IMG/VR virus record: IMGVR_UViG_3300009068_000028
Span: 27,680-91,679 of that record
Source of the DNA: a virus
Direction: 5' to 3' (one strand)
Length of the DNA stretch: 64,000 nucleotides
Shown: piece by piece, positions 1 to 9,900 of the stretch
How positions within the stretch are numbered: the first letter of the stretch is position 1
Layout of the letters: each line of letters begins with the position of its first letter
Position numbers and translations under genes: made by a program
The notes under the pieces: model-generated
What the model was told of the DNA's origin: nothing
The model's database searches: none
What the model saw: only the letters and a program-made list of their open reading frames with translations

Positions 1-1457
1 TAACAAGTACCCCACATAACTTTTTGCCTGGACAGGGTGTATTTGTTGATGGACTAGACAACGCAGTTGATGGTTCATATTCGATTGCTACAGTGCCAAA
101 TACATCAGCTTTTACTGTTAGTAAAGTTGCTGCTAATATTGCAACTACACCATCAACTCCTGGTACAGCAACACGAAATTTTATAAATAGGGATCAAATG
201 ACTTTTGAAATGTTTAGAGTGCCAATTGTTTCTCGTGGAATTATTACTGAAAACAATTTAACTAAAGTTGTATTTACTGCAGAACTTCCAAACCTTGAAC
301 AATACGGAATGACAGAAATTGGAATCTACCCTTCTGGAAGTAATCCAACAGCAAGCACTATTGACAGCAGGGTATTATTTAATTTTTCAGATACAGAAAA
401 CTGGGAGTACCACTCTGACGTTGTTGAAAAGCCAGTATCATACGTAGATGGTGCAGGATATGCAAATGCTGCAATAAAAATAAGCGGAAATGATAATTTT
501 GCTTTAATTAATTCCTATGATCCAATTTTTAGTACTTACTATAGAATGACATCAAAAGAACAACCAAGATTTGAATCAAAGACACTAATGCTTAGGGGAA
601 ATACTTCGGCAATAAACACCTCCCCTACAATATACTCAATCTATGAAAACAGTTCTTTTCCCGAAAATCAATCGCACATTCATCATACAAACGTTTCTTT
701 TTCCTTCGATAAAAACTCTGCAGACGATCTGTTAAAGTTAGCCTTCTCAGTAATTACAGAAGCTACAAGTGCTACACAATATTCAGAAATAGGTGGACTT
801 AATATAATTGTTCAGTTTGCAGACTCTGAGACACTTGGAAGTAGTGAGTATGCCAATATGCAATTTTCATTAAACTCAACAGATTTAAAAGCAAACAACG
901 CAAACACACAATATTATGTTGCCCAAAAATCATTGTCAGAACTTAAAACAACTTCAAACTTTCAATGGTCTTCTGTAAACACTGTCAAAGTTTTTGCATC
1001 AGCTTTTGCTAATGTTGGAACAAACGTTTCTGCATCAATTCTTACAAGCAATGTGGCTACAATAACAACTTCCACTGTTCATGATTTGCTTGTAGGAGAT
1101 AAAATTGCAATAAATAATAGACCTGGCTATAGCGGTGTATATGAAATTGCTACAGTACCAACTACAACAACATTTACATATTCAACAACAACGGCAAACA
1201 TAGCCTCTAATACAACAGATGGTGGCACAGTAACAAAACTTCTAGGAAATCACTGGATAGCACTAGACGGACTTCGTTTTGAAAACATATCTTCTGCTGC
1301 TGCAAATCCACTATACGGACTTACTGGATATTCTTTGCTTGCAGAAACAGCGGTATCGTCTAACGGTGCATCAATTACAAACTATCCAATAGTAAAACAA
1401 AGAAATACAAACAACCTTATAGAGTTTAAGTTTGCTGTAGATACTGGTGGTGTATAG
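1..1457 (+). CDS. minor tail/baseplate protein, 5' end outside window
   Basis: The gene is cut by the left edge. The frame is open from base 3, and the residues read before the first in-frame TTG (base 24) continue a repeated domain, so base 24 is not the true start. That domain (STPHNFLPGQGV...YSIATVP) recurs near codon 360 as STVHDLLVGDKI...YEIATVP. The middle is rich in Ser, Thr and Asn with beta-type sequence, as in phage fibre or baseplate parts. The stop overlaps the GTG of the next gene. It is probably a structural adhesin-like protein; no enzyme motif is visible. Confidence 0.75.
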   Translation, partial: TSTPHNFLPGQGVFVDGLDNAVDGSYSIATVPNTSAFTVSKVAANIATTPSTPGTATRNFINRDQMTFEMFRVPIVSRGIITENNLTKVVFTAELPNLEQYGMTEIGIYPSGSNPTASTIDSRVLFNFSDTENWEYHSDVVEKPVSYVDGAGYANAAIKISGNDNFALINSYDPIFSTYYRMTSKEQPRFESKTLMLRGNTSAINTSPTIYSIYENSSFPENQSHIHHTNVSFSFDKNSADDLLKLAFSVITEATSATQYSEIGGLNIIVQFADSETLGSSEYANMQFSLNSTDLKANNANTQYYVAQKSLSELKTTSNFQWSSVNTVKVFASAFANVGTNVSASILTSNVATITTSTVHDLLVGDKIAINNRPGYSGVYEIATVPTTTTFTYSTTTANIASNTTDGGTVTKLLGNHWIALDGLRFENISSAAANPLYGLTGYSLLAETAVSSNGASITNYPIVKQRNTNNLIEFKFAVDTGGV

Positions 1458-2227
1458 TGGCTGAACAAGAAATATTTGAAGCAAAAATATCTACGGCATC
1501 ATTTCCTCCTAGACTGCCAGGCAATAAGCTTGCACTTAGGTATAAAGTAAAATCTTCTGATCTTAATCAAACCACTCAATGGTCTCCAGTCTATTATATA
1601 AATGGACCAACTAGACTTCAGGCAACCACAAATTCAATCGATAATTTAACAGCCACAAAATTTGTAGTAGATTGGGTAGATGACAATGTATCTGGTTACG
1701 ATCTATTTGTTTCATATTCTATAGATCTTTCAACTTATACTGGAACAGTCAACTCTGTTGGAACTACTAAGACTATTTATTTTACTTCAACATTTATTCC
1801 CGAAGAACTTAAAAATTTTAAGGTTGGCGATTTAATAGATGTGGCTGGGGTAGCCAACGCACTTAATGGAACTGCTACTGAGGGTGGGGCAGATATGAAA
1901 ATTACTGAACTTAATTTAACAACAAGTCCATATTACATTAGATATATTGGTGACTCTAGTAATACAACAGCTAATACATCAATCTCAGCTGGTTATTTTG
2001 CAACAGCAAATCTTGCAAGTCCAGAACAAAGATATCGTCAATATAGATATTTAGCAACCTATCCATTAACTGGAGAGGGAGAAAAAACCTACACTTTTCA
2101 ATCAGCAATAACGCAGAATGGTGTTTTGCGTTATCAAACAGCAGCGGCAATAATTCAAATCGAAGGCACTAGTAAAGTTTTAGACTCATCTCTTCAAATT
2201 GCAAAGACTACCAGAGTGTCCCTCTAA
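1457..2227 (+). CDS. minor tail protein, FN3-like
   Basis: 256 aa starting at a GTG that shares its G with the upstream TAG stop, so it is translationally coupled to the preceding tail gene. The middle section (TATKFVVDWVDD...SGYDLFVSYSID) resembles a fibronectin-type-III or immunoglobulin-like sandwich. A later stretch (NFKVGDLIDVAGVANALNG) resembles the repeated domain of the upstream gene. A structural role in the tail tip is inferred from composition and neighbours. No catalytic motif is seen. Confidence 0.65.
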   Translation: MAEQEIFEAKISTASFPPRLPGNKLALRYKVKSSDLNQTTQWSPVYYINGPTRLQATTNSIDNLTATKFVVDWVDDNVSGYDLFVSYSIDLSTYTGTVNSVGTTKTIYFTSTFIPEELKNFKVGDLIDVAGVANALNGTATEGGADMKITELNLTTSPYYIRYIGDSSNTTANTSISAGYFATANLASPEQRYRQYRYLATYPLTGEGEKTYTFQSAITQNGVLRYQTAAAIIQIEGTSKVLDSSLQIAKTTRVSL

Positions 2228-2238
2228 TCTGATATAAT

Positions 2239-2244
2239 AATAGT
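2239..2244 (+). promoter_or_regulatory. leaderless promoter for the 2245 gene
   Basis: An extended -10 box (TGATATAAT, hexamer 2233-2238) is followed by exactly six bases and then the ATG at 2245. Transcription would start on or next to the A of the ATG, giving a leaderless mRNA. No Shine-Dalgarno sequence is present. Confidence 0.65.
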
Positions 2245-2691
2245 ATGAAACTTCCACTTCCAAATAGAGGTCAGCCATTTGACCTAGCCTTAGTATATAG
2301 AATAATTGAAGAGATCAATAATTTATGGAACGAGATTGGACTTCGTGTTTCTTCATACTCTTCAATACAAACCGCAAAAGAAGCTATTAGTAGTGTTCGA
2401 TCAAGCGACGTAAGAACTGTTGCTGGGTTTGTAAATGTTATTGATAATACTAGCGTAAAAACAAATGACGACAAGCCATTTACCTATACATTTGATAGAG
2501 CATTTAAGTATCCACCAATTGTATCCACATCGTTAGAAACTATTGGTGAAAGTAATACTGAAGCAACTAAAAGCTCTACTGTAATTCTTACAAAGGTTAG
2601 CACGAGCACAATTGAGGGAATTATTAAATTTGAAACAGCAGGAACGGCTGCTGTACGAGTTAATCTTATTGCCGTTGGCATTCCTGTATAA
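2245..2691 (+). CDS. hypothetical tail-associated protein
   Basis: 148 aa. The N-terminus (LPNRGQPFDLALVYRIIEEIN) is helical, followed by a beta-rich C-terminal half containing FKYPPIVSTSLE. This is reminiscent of small phage receptor-binding or collar-type modules, but I do not recognise a family. It has its own leaderless promoter, and its TAA overlaps the ATG of the next gene (TAATG). It is probably a structural or accessory tail protein. Confidence 0.55.
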   Translation: MKLPLPNRGQPFDLALVYRIIEEINNLWNEIGLRVSSYSSIQTAKEAISSVRSSDVRTVAGFVNVIDNTSVKTNDDKPFTYTFDRAFKYPPIVSTSLETIGESNTEATKSSTVILTKVSTSTIEGIIKFETAGTAAVRVNLIAVGIPV

Positions 2692-3212
2692 TGGACAGAG
2701 AGCAGTATAATTCTGCCCCAATAATTCCAGGTAGCAAAAAGGTTTGGTTTTTAAATGGTGACCTTGTTCGCATCTATCACTTTAATAGATCTAATGGAAT
2801 AATGTCCGTATATAACATTATTAAAGATCAAGTTGAAAGTTGTTTAGTTACAGATTTTAAACGGAATCGTGAAAGAGCATACACTGTAGGCGAGACAGCA
2901 ACAATGGTAAACAGACACAAGAAGTATATGCCTAGCCTTATGAAACGTGGAGTAATCCCCGAACCAATGGGTTCTCAGAAGGGCGGAGAGCGTGGCTGGC
3001 AAGTTCGATGTTACTACTCAGAATCACAGGTGCGTGACATTCGTGATATACTTGCTACCTATCACATTGGTAGACCAAGAAAAGACAATCTGGTTACTAA
3101 TGACATTACGCCTTCGCCACAGGAGTTGACAAGACGTATGGGAGATGGTATACTGACATATACGAGAACTGAAGACGGCAGGTTTGTTCCTGTTTGGTCT
3201 GAAAGTATTTAA
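2691..3212 (+). CDS. MerR-like winged-helix DNA-binding protein
   Basis: 173 aa. Residues about 63-115 form a MerR/excisionase-like helix-turn-helix with wing: YTVGETATMVNRHKKYMPSL, then KRGVIPEP, then a YYSESQVRDIRDIL helix. The N-terminal part (KKVWFLNGDLVRIYHFNRSN) is a possible SH3-like patch. It lies between the tail genes and the replication operon, so it may be the regulator of that operon. This is inference; it could equally be a small structural-gene regulator. The start is fixed by the TAATG overlap. Confidence 0.6.
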   Translation: MDREQYNSAPIIPGSKKVWFLNGDLVRIYHFNRSNGIMSVYNIIKDQVESCLVTDFKRNRERAYTVGETATMVNRHKKYMPSLMKRGVIPEPMGSQKGGERGWQVRCYYSESQVRDIRDILATYHIGRPRKDNLVTNDITPSPQELTRRMGDGILTYTRTEDGRFVPVWSESI

Positions 3213-3226
3213 CCGAAGGGTATGAG

Positions 3227-3436
3227 ATGGAAAACGAAAACACAAAAATTAACATTGCATTGGGCTATACGCTCAATCTTGGTAACTTTCAATCACTCCG
3301 CATTGATCTAGGCGTTGAGGATTCACGTCGTGAGGGTGAGACTGTACAACAGGCATTTGACCGTGTGTACGAGTTTGTGGAAGCACGACTTGTTGAAAAG
3401 ATTAACGAGTCAAAAGACGAGATCGATAGCAAGTAA
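3227..3436 (+). CDS. small conserved-type phage protein
   Basis: 69 aa, acidic, beginning at an ATG after GAAGG (3215-3219). It has a beta hairpin (IALGYTLNLGNFQSLRIDLGVED) followed by a helix (ETVQQAFDRVYEFVEARLVEK). Such short proteins are common beside phage replication genes but have no known activity. Its stop overlaps the next ATG, so it is the first gene of the replisome operon. Confidence 0.6.
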   Translation: MENENTKINIALGYTLNLGNFQSLRIDLGVEDSRREGETVQQAFDRVYEFVEARLVEKINESKDEIDSK

Positions 3437-3744
3437 TGGCTGAACGCAAAGACCGAATGGCTTTGCTCAGTAGATACTCTAAGCTTTATCTTATAAAGTA
3501 CGAGGAAAAGCCATTAGTAAATTTAAACGTAGAGCAGTGGGCTGCAGATGCACTCATTGAGTCATATGGCATATCTATGTGCTATGACCTATTAGAATAT
3601 TATTTTGATGTAGCACAGAACCCAACATGGAAGTATTTTGCAAACTATACAGATAATCTAATATCTGCACAACAACAACAAAAAAATGACATATCCGAAC
3701 GAGCAGTTCGCCGTGAACAAGCAAGGAAGTGGTTAAGTGAATGA
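3436..3744 (+). CDS. hypothetical protein next to helicase (possible loader)
   Basis: 102 aa, mostly alpha-helical, with a Gln-rich linker (AQQQQKND) and a charged C-terminus. It is coupled to the helicase: its last bases overlap the helicase GTG start. The position immediately upstream of DnaB and the helical character are what one expects of a helicase loader or primosome accessory factor. There is no AAA+ motif, so that role is only suggested by position. Confidence 0.55.
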   Translation: MAERKDRMALLSRYSKLYLIKYEEKPLVNLNVEQWAADALIESYGISMCYDLLEYYFDVAQNPTWKYFANYTDNLISAQQQQKNDISERAVRREQARKWLSE

Positions 3745-4957
3745 TTCAGAAGCAAAGCTTATCTCAGCAGTACTACAGGATAAGCAGGTACACGTATTAC
3801 TACAAGCTAACGTGGAAAACATTCTTCGTACTCACAATGACATATGGCAGTTTATTAGGAACTACTCTGAGCATAACGGTACTGTCCCACCTGTTACCCT
3901 TGTAGTAGACAAGTTCCGTGATTTTCATCCTGTTGATGGGGTTGGTGCAACTAAGCACCACCTAGAAGAACTACAGGCAGACTATCTTAATGACAGCCTA
4001 AAAGATATCTTACGCAACACTGCCGCAGATGTGCAGGGTGGCAAGGGTACAGAAGCCCTAGAGTCACTTATTCAAATGACTTCAGAGCTTAAGAAGAATA
4101 CTGCCTCAATCCGTGACATTGACGTTACAGACATTGACGATGCGATTGCGTATTATGAAAATGTGCAGAGGCAGAATGAGCTAGGACAGATTGGCATTAA
4201 GACTGGTCTTCCTGGATTTGATAACTATCTTCCTGCTGGCATTATGCCAGGACAACTTGGAGTCTTTCTTGCCTATCCAGGCATTGGCAAGTCGTGGCTA
4301 TCTCTTTACTTTGCTGTACAGGCTTGGAAGCAGGGCAAGTCACCAATGGTTGTAAGCCTTGAAATGAGCGAGACAGAGGTTCGTAACCGTGTCTACACAA
4401 TTATGGGCAATGGTCTTTGGTCGCACCGCAAGCTGTCTTCTGGCGAGGTAGAGCTAGATATGCTTAAGTCTTGGCACGAAAAGAATCTTCAGGGTAAGTC
4501 TGAGTTCCACATTATCTCTAATGATTCTGGTGGAGAGGTTACGCCATCAGTTATGCGAGGGAAGATCGACCAGTACAAGCCAGACTTTGTAATTGTAGAC
4601 TACCTACAACTAATGTCACCAAACCAGAAGTCAGACAATGAAACTGTTCGTATGAAGAACCTTTCTCGTGAACTTAAGCTAATGGCTATCTCTGAGGAAG
4701 TGCCTATCATTGCTATTTCATCTGCAACACCAGATGATGTTAATAAGCTAGACACTGTTCCTACACTGGGTCAAACCGCTTGGTCACGTCAAATTGCTTA
4801 CGATGCTGACTGGGTAATGGCTCTTGGTCGTGGTGCTAACTCAGATGTTATTGAGTGTGTATTCCGTAAGAACCGTAATGGATTTATGGGTGAGTTTATG
4901 GTTCAGGTTGACTTCGACAAGGGTCTATATAAATACAAAGATTTTGAAGATAACTAG
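3737..4957 (+). CDS. dnaB: replicative DnaB-like helicase
   Basis: 406 aa. The N-terminal helical DnaB_N-type domain spans about residues 1-100 (LISAVLQDKQVHVLL). The RecA-like C-terminal domain has Walker A AYPGIGKSW (about 181-189), the VSLEMSETEVRNRV motif, and Walker B FVIVDYLQLM, the usual hexameric helicase signature. It unwinds the fork for the downstream primase and polymerase. It is shorter than bacterial DnaB (about 450 aa), like many phage versions. The start is a GTG overlapping the previous stop. Confidence 0.93.
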   Translation: MNDSEAKLISAVLQDKQVHVLLQANVENILRTHNDIWQFIRNYSEHNGTVPPVTLVVDKFRDFHPVDGVGATKHHLEELQADYLNDSLKDILRNTAADVQGGKGTEALESLIQMTSELKKNTASIRDIDVTDIDDAIAYYENVQRQNELGQIGIKTGLPGFDNYLPAGIMPGQLGVFLAYPGIGKSWLSLYFAVQAWKQGKSPMVVSLEMSETEVRNRVYTIMGNGLWSHRKLSSGEVELDMLKSWHEKNLQGKSEFHIISNDSGGEVTPSVMRGKIDQYKPDFVIVDYLQLMSPNQKSDNETVRMKNLSRELKLMAISEEVPIIAISSATPDDVNKLDTVPTLGQTAWSRQIAYDADWVMALGRGANSDVIECVFRKNRNGFMGEFMVQVDFDKGLYKYKDFEDN

Positions 4958-4969
4958 TTATAATGGAGT

Positions 4970-5296
4970 ATGCAAAATCAGCATCATAAATCAATCAAGC
5001 GATTTGGTTTAGATGGCATTATTCACGACGAAGCTGCAATACCAAGGCTAAAGCAAGAATATGTTAGACTGTTAAAAACTGAAATGATTCTAACTGGGTA
5101 CGCACCCAGGCTAGATCTTGACCCAGATTTTACAATCTTTTACAACCACGAGAAAGAAATTTTTGAATTTCAATTATCACTATATGGAACATACCTAGGA
5201 AAGAATAAAACACAATGGATAACAGGAATAGACGGAACAAAAATAGTTCCTACACACAAGAACAAATCAAAAGAGTCCTTACAGGATCAGGCGTAG
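4970..5296 (+). CDS. hypothetical protein overlapping the primase gene
   Basis: 108 aa, unknown. An -10 box (TATAAT 4959-4964) lies five bases before the ATG, with GGAG overlapping, so the message may be almost leaderless. Its final 82 bases overlap the primase start in another frame. The primase has no later ATG, GTG or TTG before its zinc finger, so the overlap looks genuine. Sequence such as LDPDFTIFYNHEKEIFEFQL suggests a compact alpha/beta protein. Confidence 0.55.
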   Translation: MQNQHHKSIKRFGLDGIIHDEAAIPRLKQEYVRLLKTEMILTGYAPRLDLDPDFTIFYNHEKEIFEFQLSLYGTYLGKNKTQWITGIDGTKIVPTHKNKSKESLQDQA

Positions 5297-6159
5297 ATAT
5301 TGAATCAGAAGTAGATTCAGACTACATTATCTTCTGCCCATTTCATCCTAATCATCGCTCACCAGCAGGTGAAGTTGATAAGCACAACGGAACATTCTTT
5401 TGTTTTTCCTGTCACCACGTTGCTGACCTAGTAGAGTTAGTTGTCAAGACCTCTGGTCGTACATACTTTGAGGCAGTACGTTTTATTAAATCTAAAGCAA
5501 CTGAGTCCGACCTTACGTCAGAGATTAATCGTAAACTATATACTAAGCCAGACTATGTACAGTTTGACGAATTGTTAATTAAAAGATTAAATACGCAAGC
5601 ACTAGAAGGACCTCGTGCAATGCGTTACTTTGCAGGTCGATCAGTAACAGAACAGTCAGTTAAAAAGTTTGCTCTTGGATTTTCTGAGAGACAAGATATG
5701 GTGACAATTCCTGTACACGCTCCAGATGGAATGTGCATCGGGTTTGTTGGTCGATCAATTGAAGGCAAGGAGTTTAAGAATACTCCAGGAATGCCTAAAT
5801 CAAAACTTCTGTTTAACCTACATAGGGTCAAAACAGCAGACAAGGTATATGTAGTTGAATCATCTTTCGATGCCATACGCCTTGACCAAGTTGGATTTCC
5901 AGCGGTAGCAACTCTAGGTTCTAACGTATCCAACATACAGATTGAATTGCTAAAGAAGTATTTCAATAACATAATAGTTATTGCAGATAACGATGAAGCA
6001 GGAGGAAACATGAAGTCAAAGATTATTGATAAGCTTGGCTCTCGTGTATCCGTGATCACACTAGAAAAACAATACAAGGATATTGGAGATATGACGGATG
6101 AAGATATTGCAAATCTGGATGTTGCATTTGACAAAACCATCATGTCTATGCTAAACTGA
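5215..6159 (+). CDS. dnaG: DNA primase (CHC2 zinc finger + TOPRIM)
   Basis: 314 aa, about half the length of bacterial DnaG. It has an N-terminal CHC2-type zinc finger (CPFH...CFSCH, about residues 35-65), a linker, then a TOPRIM core with glutamate in VYVVESSFDAIRL and acidic DNDEAGG, the metal-binding motif of primases. It lacks the long C-terminal helicase-interaction region. It synthesises RNA primers at the fork for the DnaE-type polymerase downstream. The ATG is the only available start before the zinc finger. Confidence 0.9.
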   Translation: MDNRNRRNKNSSYTQEQIKRVLTGSGVDIESEVDSDYIIFCPFHPNHRSPAGEVDKHNGTFFCFSCHHVADLVELVVKTSGRTYFEAVRFIKSKATESDLTSEINRKLYTKPDYVQFDELLIKRLNTQALEGPRAMRYFAGRSVTEQSVKKFALGFSERQDMVTIPVHAPDGMCIGFVGRSIEGKEFKNTPGMPKSKLLFNLHRVKTADKVYVVESSFDAIRLDQVGFPAVATLGSNVSNIQIELLKKYFNNIIVIADNDEAGGNMKSKIIDKLGSRVSVITLEKQYKDIGDMTDEDIANLDVAFDKTIMSMLN

Positions 6160-6186
6160 TAACCTCAACAAAACAAGGAGAAAAAT

Positions 6187-6837
6187 ATGAGTGCAATTAA
6201 GGGACTTAAAAATCTAAACGCCCTACTCGAAAAACCAAAGTACGAAGGTACAAAGGTTCGTTGGCTTAAGCTTGCTGACGGACAGTCTGCTACGATTCGT
6301 TTCGTAGAAGAGCTAGATGCAGATTCACCCTACTACGATGAAAGTCGTGGAGAGGCTTGTGTATTTGCAGAGCACACCAACCCAAAGGACTACAAGCGTA
6401 AGGCTGCTTGTACAGTCGATTCGGAAGGTCGCTGCTACGGCTGTGAAATGGCTCGTAAAGAGCCTAAGTCTGGCTGGAGAGCACGTAACCGCTTCTACTG
6501 CAACGTCCTCGTTGAAGACGGTCTTGAAGACCCCTACGTGGCTGTATGGTCACAGGGTATCTCAAAGCAGTCTGCTGTACCCACATTGATGGAATACTTT
6601 GACGACACCAAGGGTATTTCAAATGTTGTTTGGAAGATCAAGCGTAACGGTCAGGGAACTGAAACAAGTTACACGCTTCTTCCCAAGGGACCTGACACAG
6701 AGCCTTTTGACTGGTCAACCCACGAGTTCCACAACTTGGAAAACGTTCTTCGTGAGATTCCTTACGCTGAACAGGAAGCATTCTATTTCGGTTTCGATGC
6801 TCCATCCATTACCTCTGCTACTAACGCAGACTGGTAA
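6187..6837 (+). CDS. single-stranded DNA-binding protein, gp32-like
   Basis: 216 aa with a strong RBS (AAGGAG). It has an OB-fold-like core (VRWLKLADGQSATIRFVEEL) and a zinc-binding insertion with H...C...CYGC, the arrangement of T4 gp32-type SSBs. Acidic and aromatic residues dominate the C-terminus. It lies between primase and polymerase, which fits an SSB. I am confident of the family type; sequence-level assignment would need a profile search. Confidence 0.75.
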   Translation: MSAIKGLKNLNALLEKPKYEGTKVRWLKLADGQSATIRFVEELDADSPYYDESRGEACVFAEHTNPKDYKRKAACTVDSEGRCYGCEMARKEPKSGWRARNRFYCNVLVEDGLEDPYVAVWSQGISKQSAVPTLMEYFDDTKGISNVVWKIKRNGQGTETSYTLLPKGPDTEPFDWSTHEFHNLENVLREIPYAEQEAFYFGFDAPSITSATNADW

Positions 6838-6905
6838 TAAAGACTGTGCTGGGCAAACACACTAAACTGCCCACCTAAACTTTTCATTTCTAACGTAAGG
6901 ACTCT

Positions 6906-9900
6906 ATGAGTTACGCTGGGCTTCATGTTCATACCCACTACTCGCTTTTCGATGGCATTGCTACCCCACAGGAATATGTAAATCGTGCAGTTGCACTGGG
7001 AATGCCAGCCATTGCTATCACAGACCACGGAAGTCTTTCAGGACACCGTGAGTTATACCGCTCTGCTAAAGAAGCTGGCATCAAGCCAATTCTTGGCATT
7101 GAAGGGTACATTACTAAAGACCGCCTAGACCACACAGATAAAAAAGACAAGAACGACCCACTTGATCTTAACTATAATCACCTTATTATTCTTGCAAAGA
7201 ATACCACAGGTCTAGAGAATTTAAATAAGCTTAACGAACTTGCCTGGACAGAAGGTTTCTACAAGAAGCCTCGTATTGACTGGCAGATTCTTGAAAAATA
7301 CAAGGAAGGTCTTATTGTTACCTCTGGCTGTTTGTCGGGGGTACTGGCTAAAGCAATTGAATCAGACAATCTAGCCTATGCTAAGGAACACATCAGGTGG
7401 TGTAAGGATATCTTTGGTGACGACTATTACATTGAGGTTATGCCACATAATCCTGCAGAAGTAAACAAGATGTTGCTTGAGCTTGCAGACGAGTTTGGCA
7501 TTACACCTGTAGTCACACCTGACTGCCATCACTCAGATAAGAGCCAGAAAGAAATTCAAGAACTTAAACTAATCCTTAACTCATACTCAAATAAAACTGT
7601 TGGAGATTCAACATACAACGGTACAAAGAAGTATGACAATCTCATGGACAAGCTCGACTACCTCTATGGTGAAGACCGTCAGATGTCATTTAATAAGTTT
7701 GACATTCATTTGTTGTCAGATGAAGAGATGCACGATGCCATGAAAGCTCAGGGTATTGACCGTGAGGATATGTATGAGGCAACTCTTGAGATTGTAAACA
7801 AGATTGAAGATTATGATATCCAAGACTACCGTGACCTACTGCCTGTTCAGTACCAGGACCCAGACGGAGAGCTCCTCAGCCTCGCTCTGGAGGGCTTAAA
7901 GGCTAAAGGCTTAGATCAGAACCAAGAATATATTGATCGTCTTAACGAGGAGCTGACGATCATTAAGGACAAGAACTTTGGTCCTTACTTTCTAGTTGTA
8001 CGCTCTATGATTGCTTGGGCTAAGAAGGAAGGCATTATGGTTGGACCAGGACGTGGTTCGTCTGCTGGTTCGCTACTCTGCTATTCTCTTGGCATTACAG
8101 ATATTGACCCTATCATACACGGTCTACTGTTCTTTCGATTTATTAATCCAGAACGTAATGACTTTCCAGATATTGATACAGATATTCAAGACACACGACG
8201 TGAAGAGGTAAAGGATTACCTTGTACGTCAGTATCGTCACGTTGCCTCTATTGCTACATTCTTGCAGTTTAAGGATAAAGGTGTCGTGCGAGACATTGCT
8301 CGTGTGCTAAAGGTTCCACTTCCTGACGTTAATAAAGTTATGAAGCTTGTGGATACTTGGGAAGACTACTGCTCTTCATCATCTACAGCAGAGTTTCGTG
8401 AGAAATATCCAGAGATTGAACTATATGGAGAGCAACTGCGTGGTCGTATCCGTGGTACTGGTATCCACGCTGCTGGTGTTGTTACATCCAAGGAGCCTAT
8501 CTTTAAGTTTGCTCCAATGGAGACTCGTACAGCACCAGGAACCAAGGAGCGTATTCCTGTTGTTGCAGTAGATATGACAGAAGCAGAGCGTATTGGTCTT
8601 ATTAAAATTGATGCTCTTGGTCTCAAGACACTATCGGTTTTGCAGGACACGCTTGCAATCATTAAAGACCGTGGTGGCAAAAACATCGATCTTCTTAAGA
8701 TTGATATGGATGATAAGAATGTCTACGCCATGCTCTCTGACGGATTCACTAAGGGTGTCTTTCAGTGTGAAGCCACACCATACACCAACTTGCTAGTTAA
8801 GATGGGTGTCAAGAACTTTGCAGAGCTTGCTGCCTCTAACGCTCTTGTCCGTCCAGGTGCTATGAACACTATTGGTAAAGACTACATTGCTCGTAAGCAC
8901 GGTAAGCAAAAAATTACCTATCTTCACAGTGTTATGAAAGAGTTTACAGACGACACCTATGGATGCGTTCTGTACCAAGAACAGGTCATGCTTGCTTGTA
9001 CAAATCTTGGCGGTATGACAATGGCAGAGGCTGACAAGGTTCGTAAGATTATTGGTAAAAAGAAAGATGCTCGTGAGTTTGATGCCTATAAGGATCAGTT
9101 TGTAAGAGGAGCCTCTAGATATGTAACTACATTCCAAGCAGAAGAACTCTGGCATGATTTTGAGGCACACGCTGGTTACTCCTTTAACAAGTCTCACGCC
9201 GTTGCATACTCAACACTTTCTTACTGGACTGCGTGGCTAAAGTATCACTACCCAATTGAGTTTATGTTTGCACTTCTCAAGAACGAGAAGGACAAGGATG
9301 CTCGTACAGAGTACCTTATTGAAGCAAAGCGTATGGGCATTCCAATTAAGTTGCCACACGTCAACGATTCAGATGCTGACTTTAAGATTGAGGGCAAGGG
9401 TATTCGATTTGGTCTTAGTGGTATCAAGTTTATTAGTGATAACATTGCAGAAAAGTATATTGCTGCTCGTCCCTTCAACTCTTACAAAGAGCTAGAGGAG
9501 TTCTCGTTTGGCAAGGGCAACGGAGTTAACTCTCGTGCATTGTCAGCACTTAGACTAATCGGTGCTGCCACCTTCCCTGACCAGCCTCGCAATGATGAAG
9601 AGATTCGGGAGAACCTTTACGAGTATTTGAACCTGCCAGAATTTAATACAGCAATTCCACAGCACTATCACGCATTTATTAATGATGTTGAAGAGTATGA
9701 GGAAAAGGGTTCATTTATTATCATGGGCATTGTCAAGGGGATTAAGCGAGGCAAGGGCTGGTCACGAGTAGAGGTGCTAGATAAGACAGGTGCTATCGGT
9801 ATCTTTGATGAAGAGCAGTCCAAGGTTGAGGCAGGACGTACCTACCTTATCCTTGCAAGTGATAATCGTATCGTTACTGCAATCCCTGCAGATGAAATTA

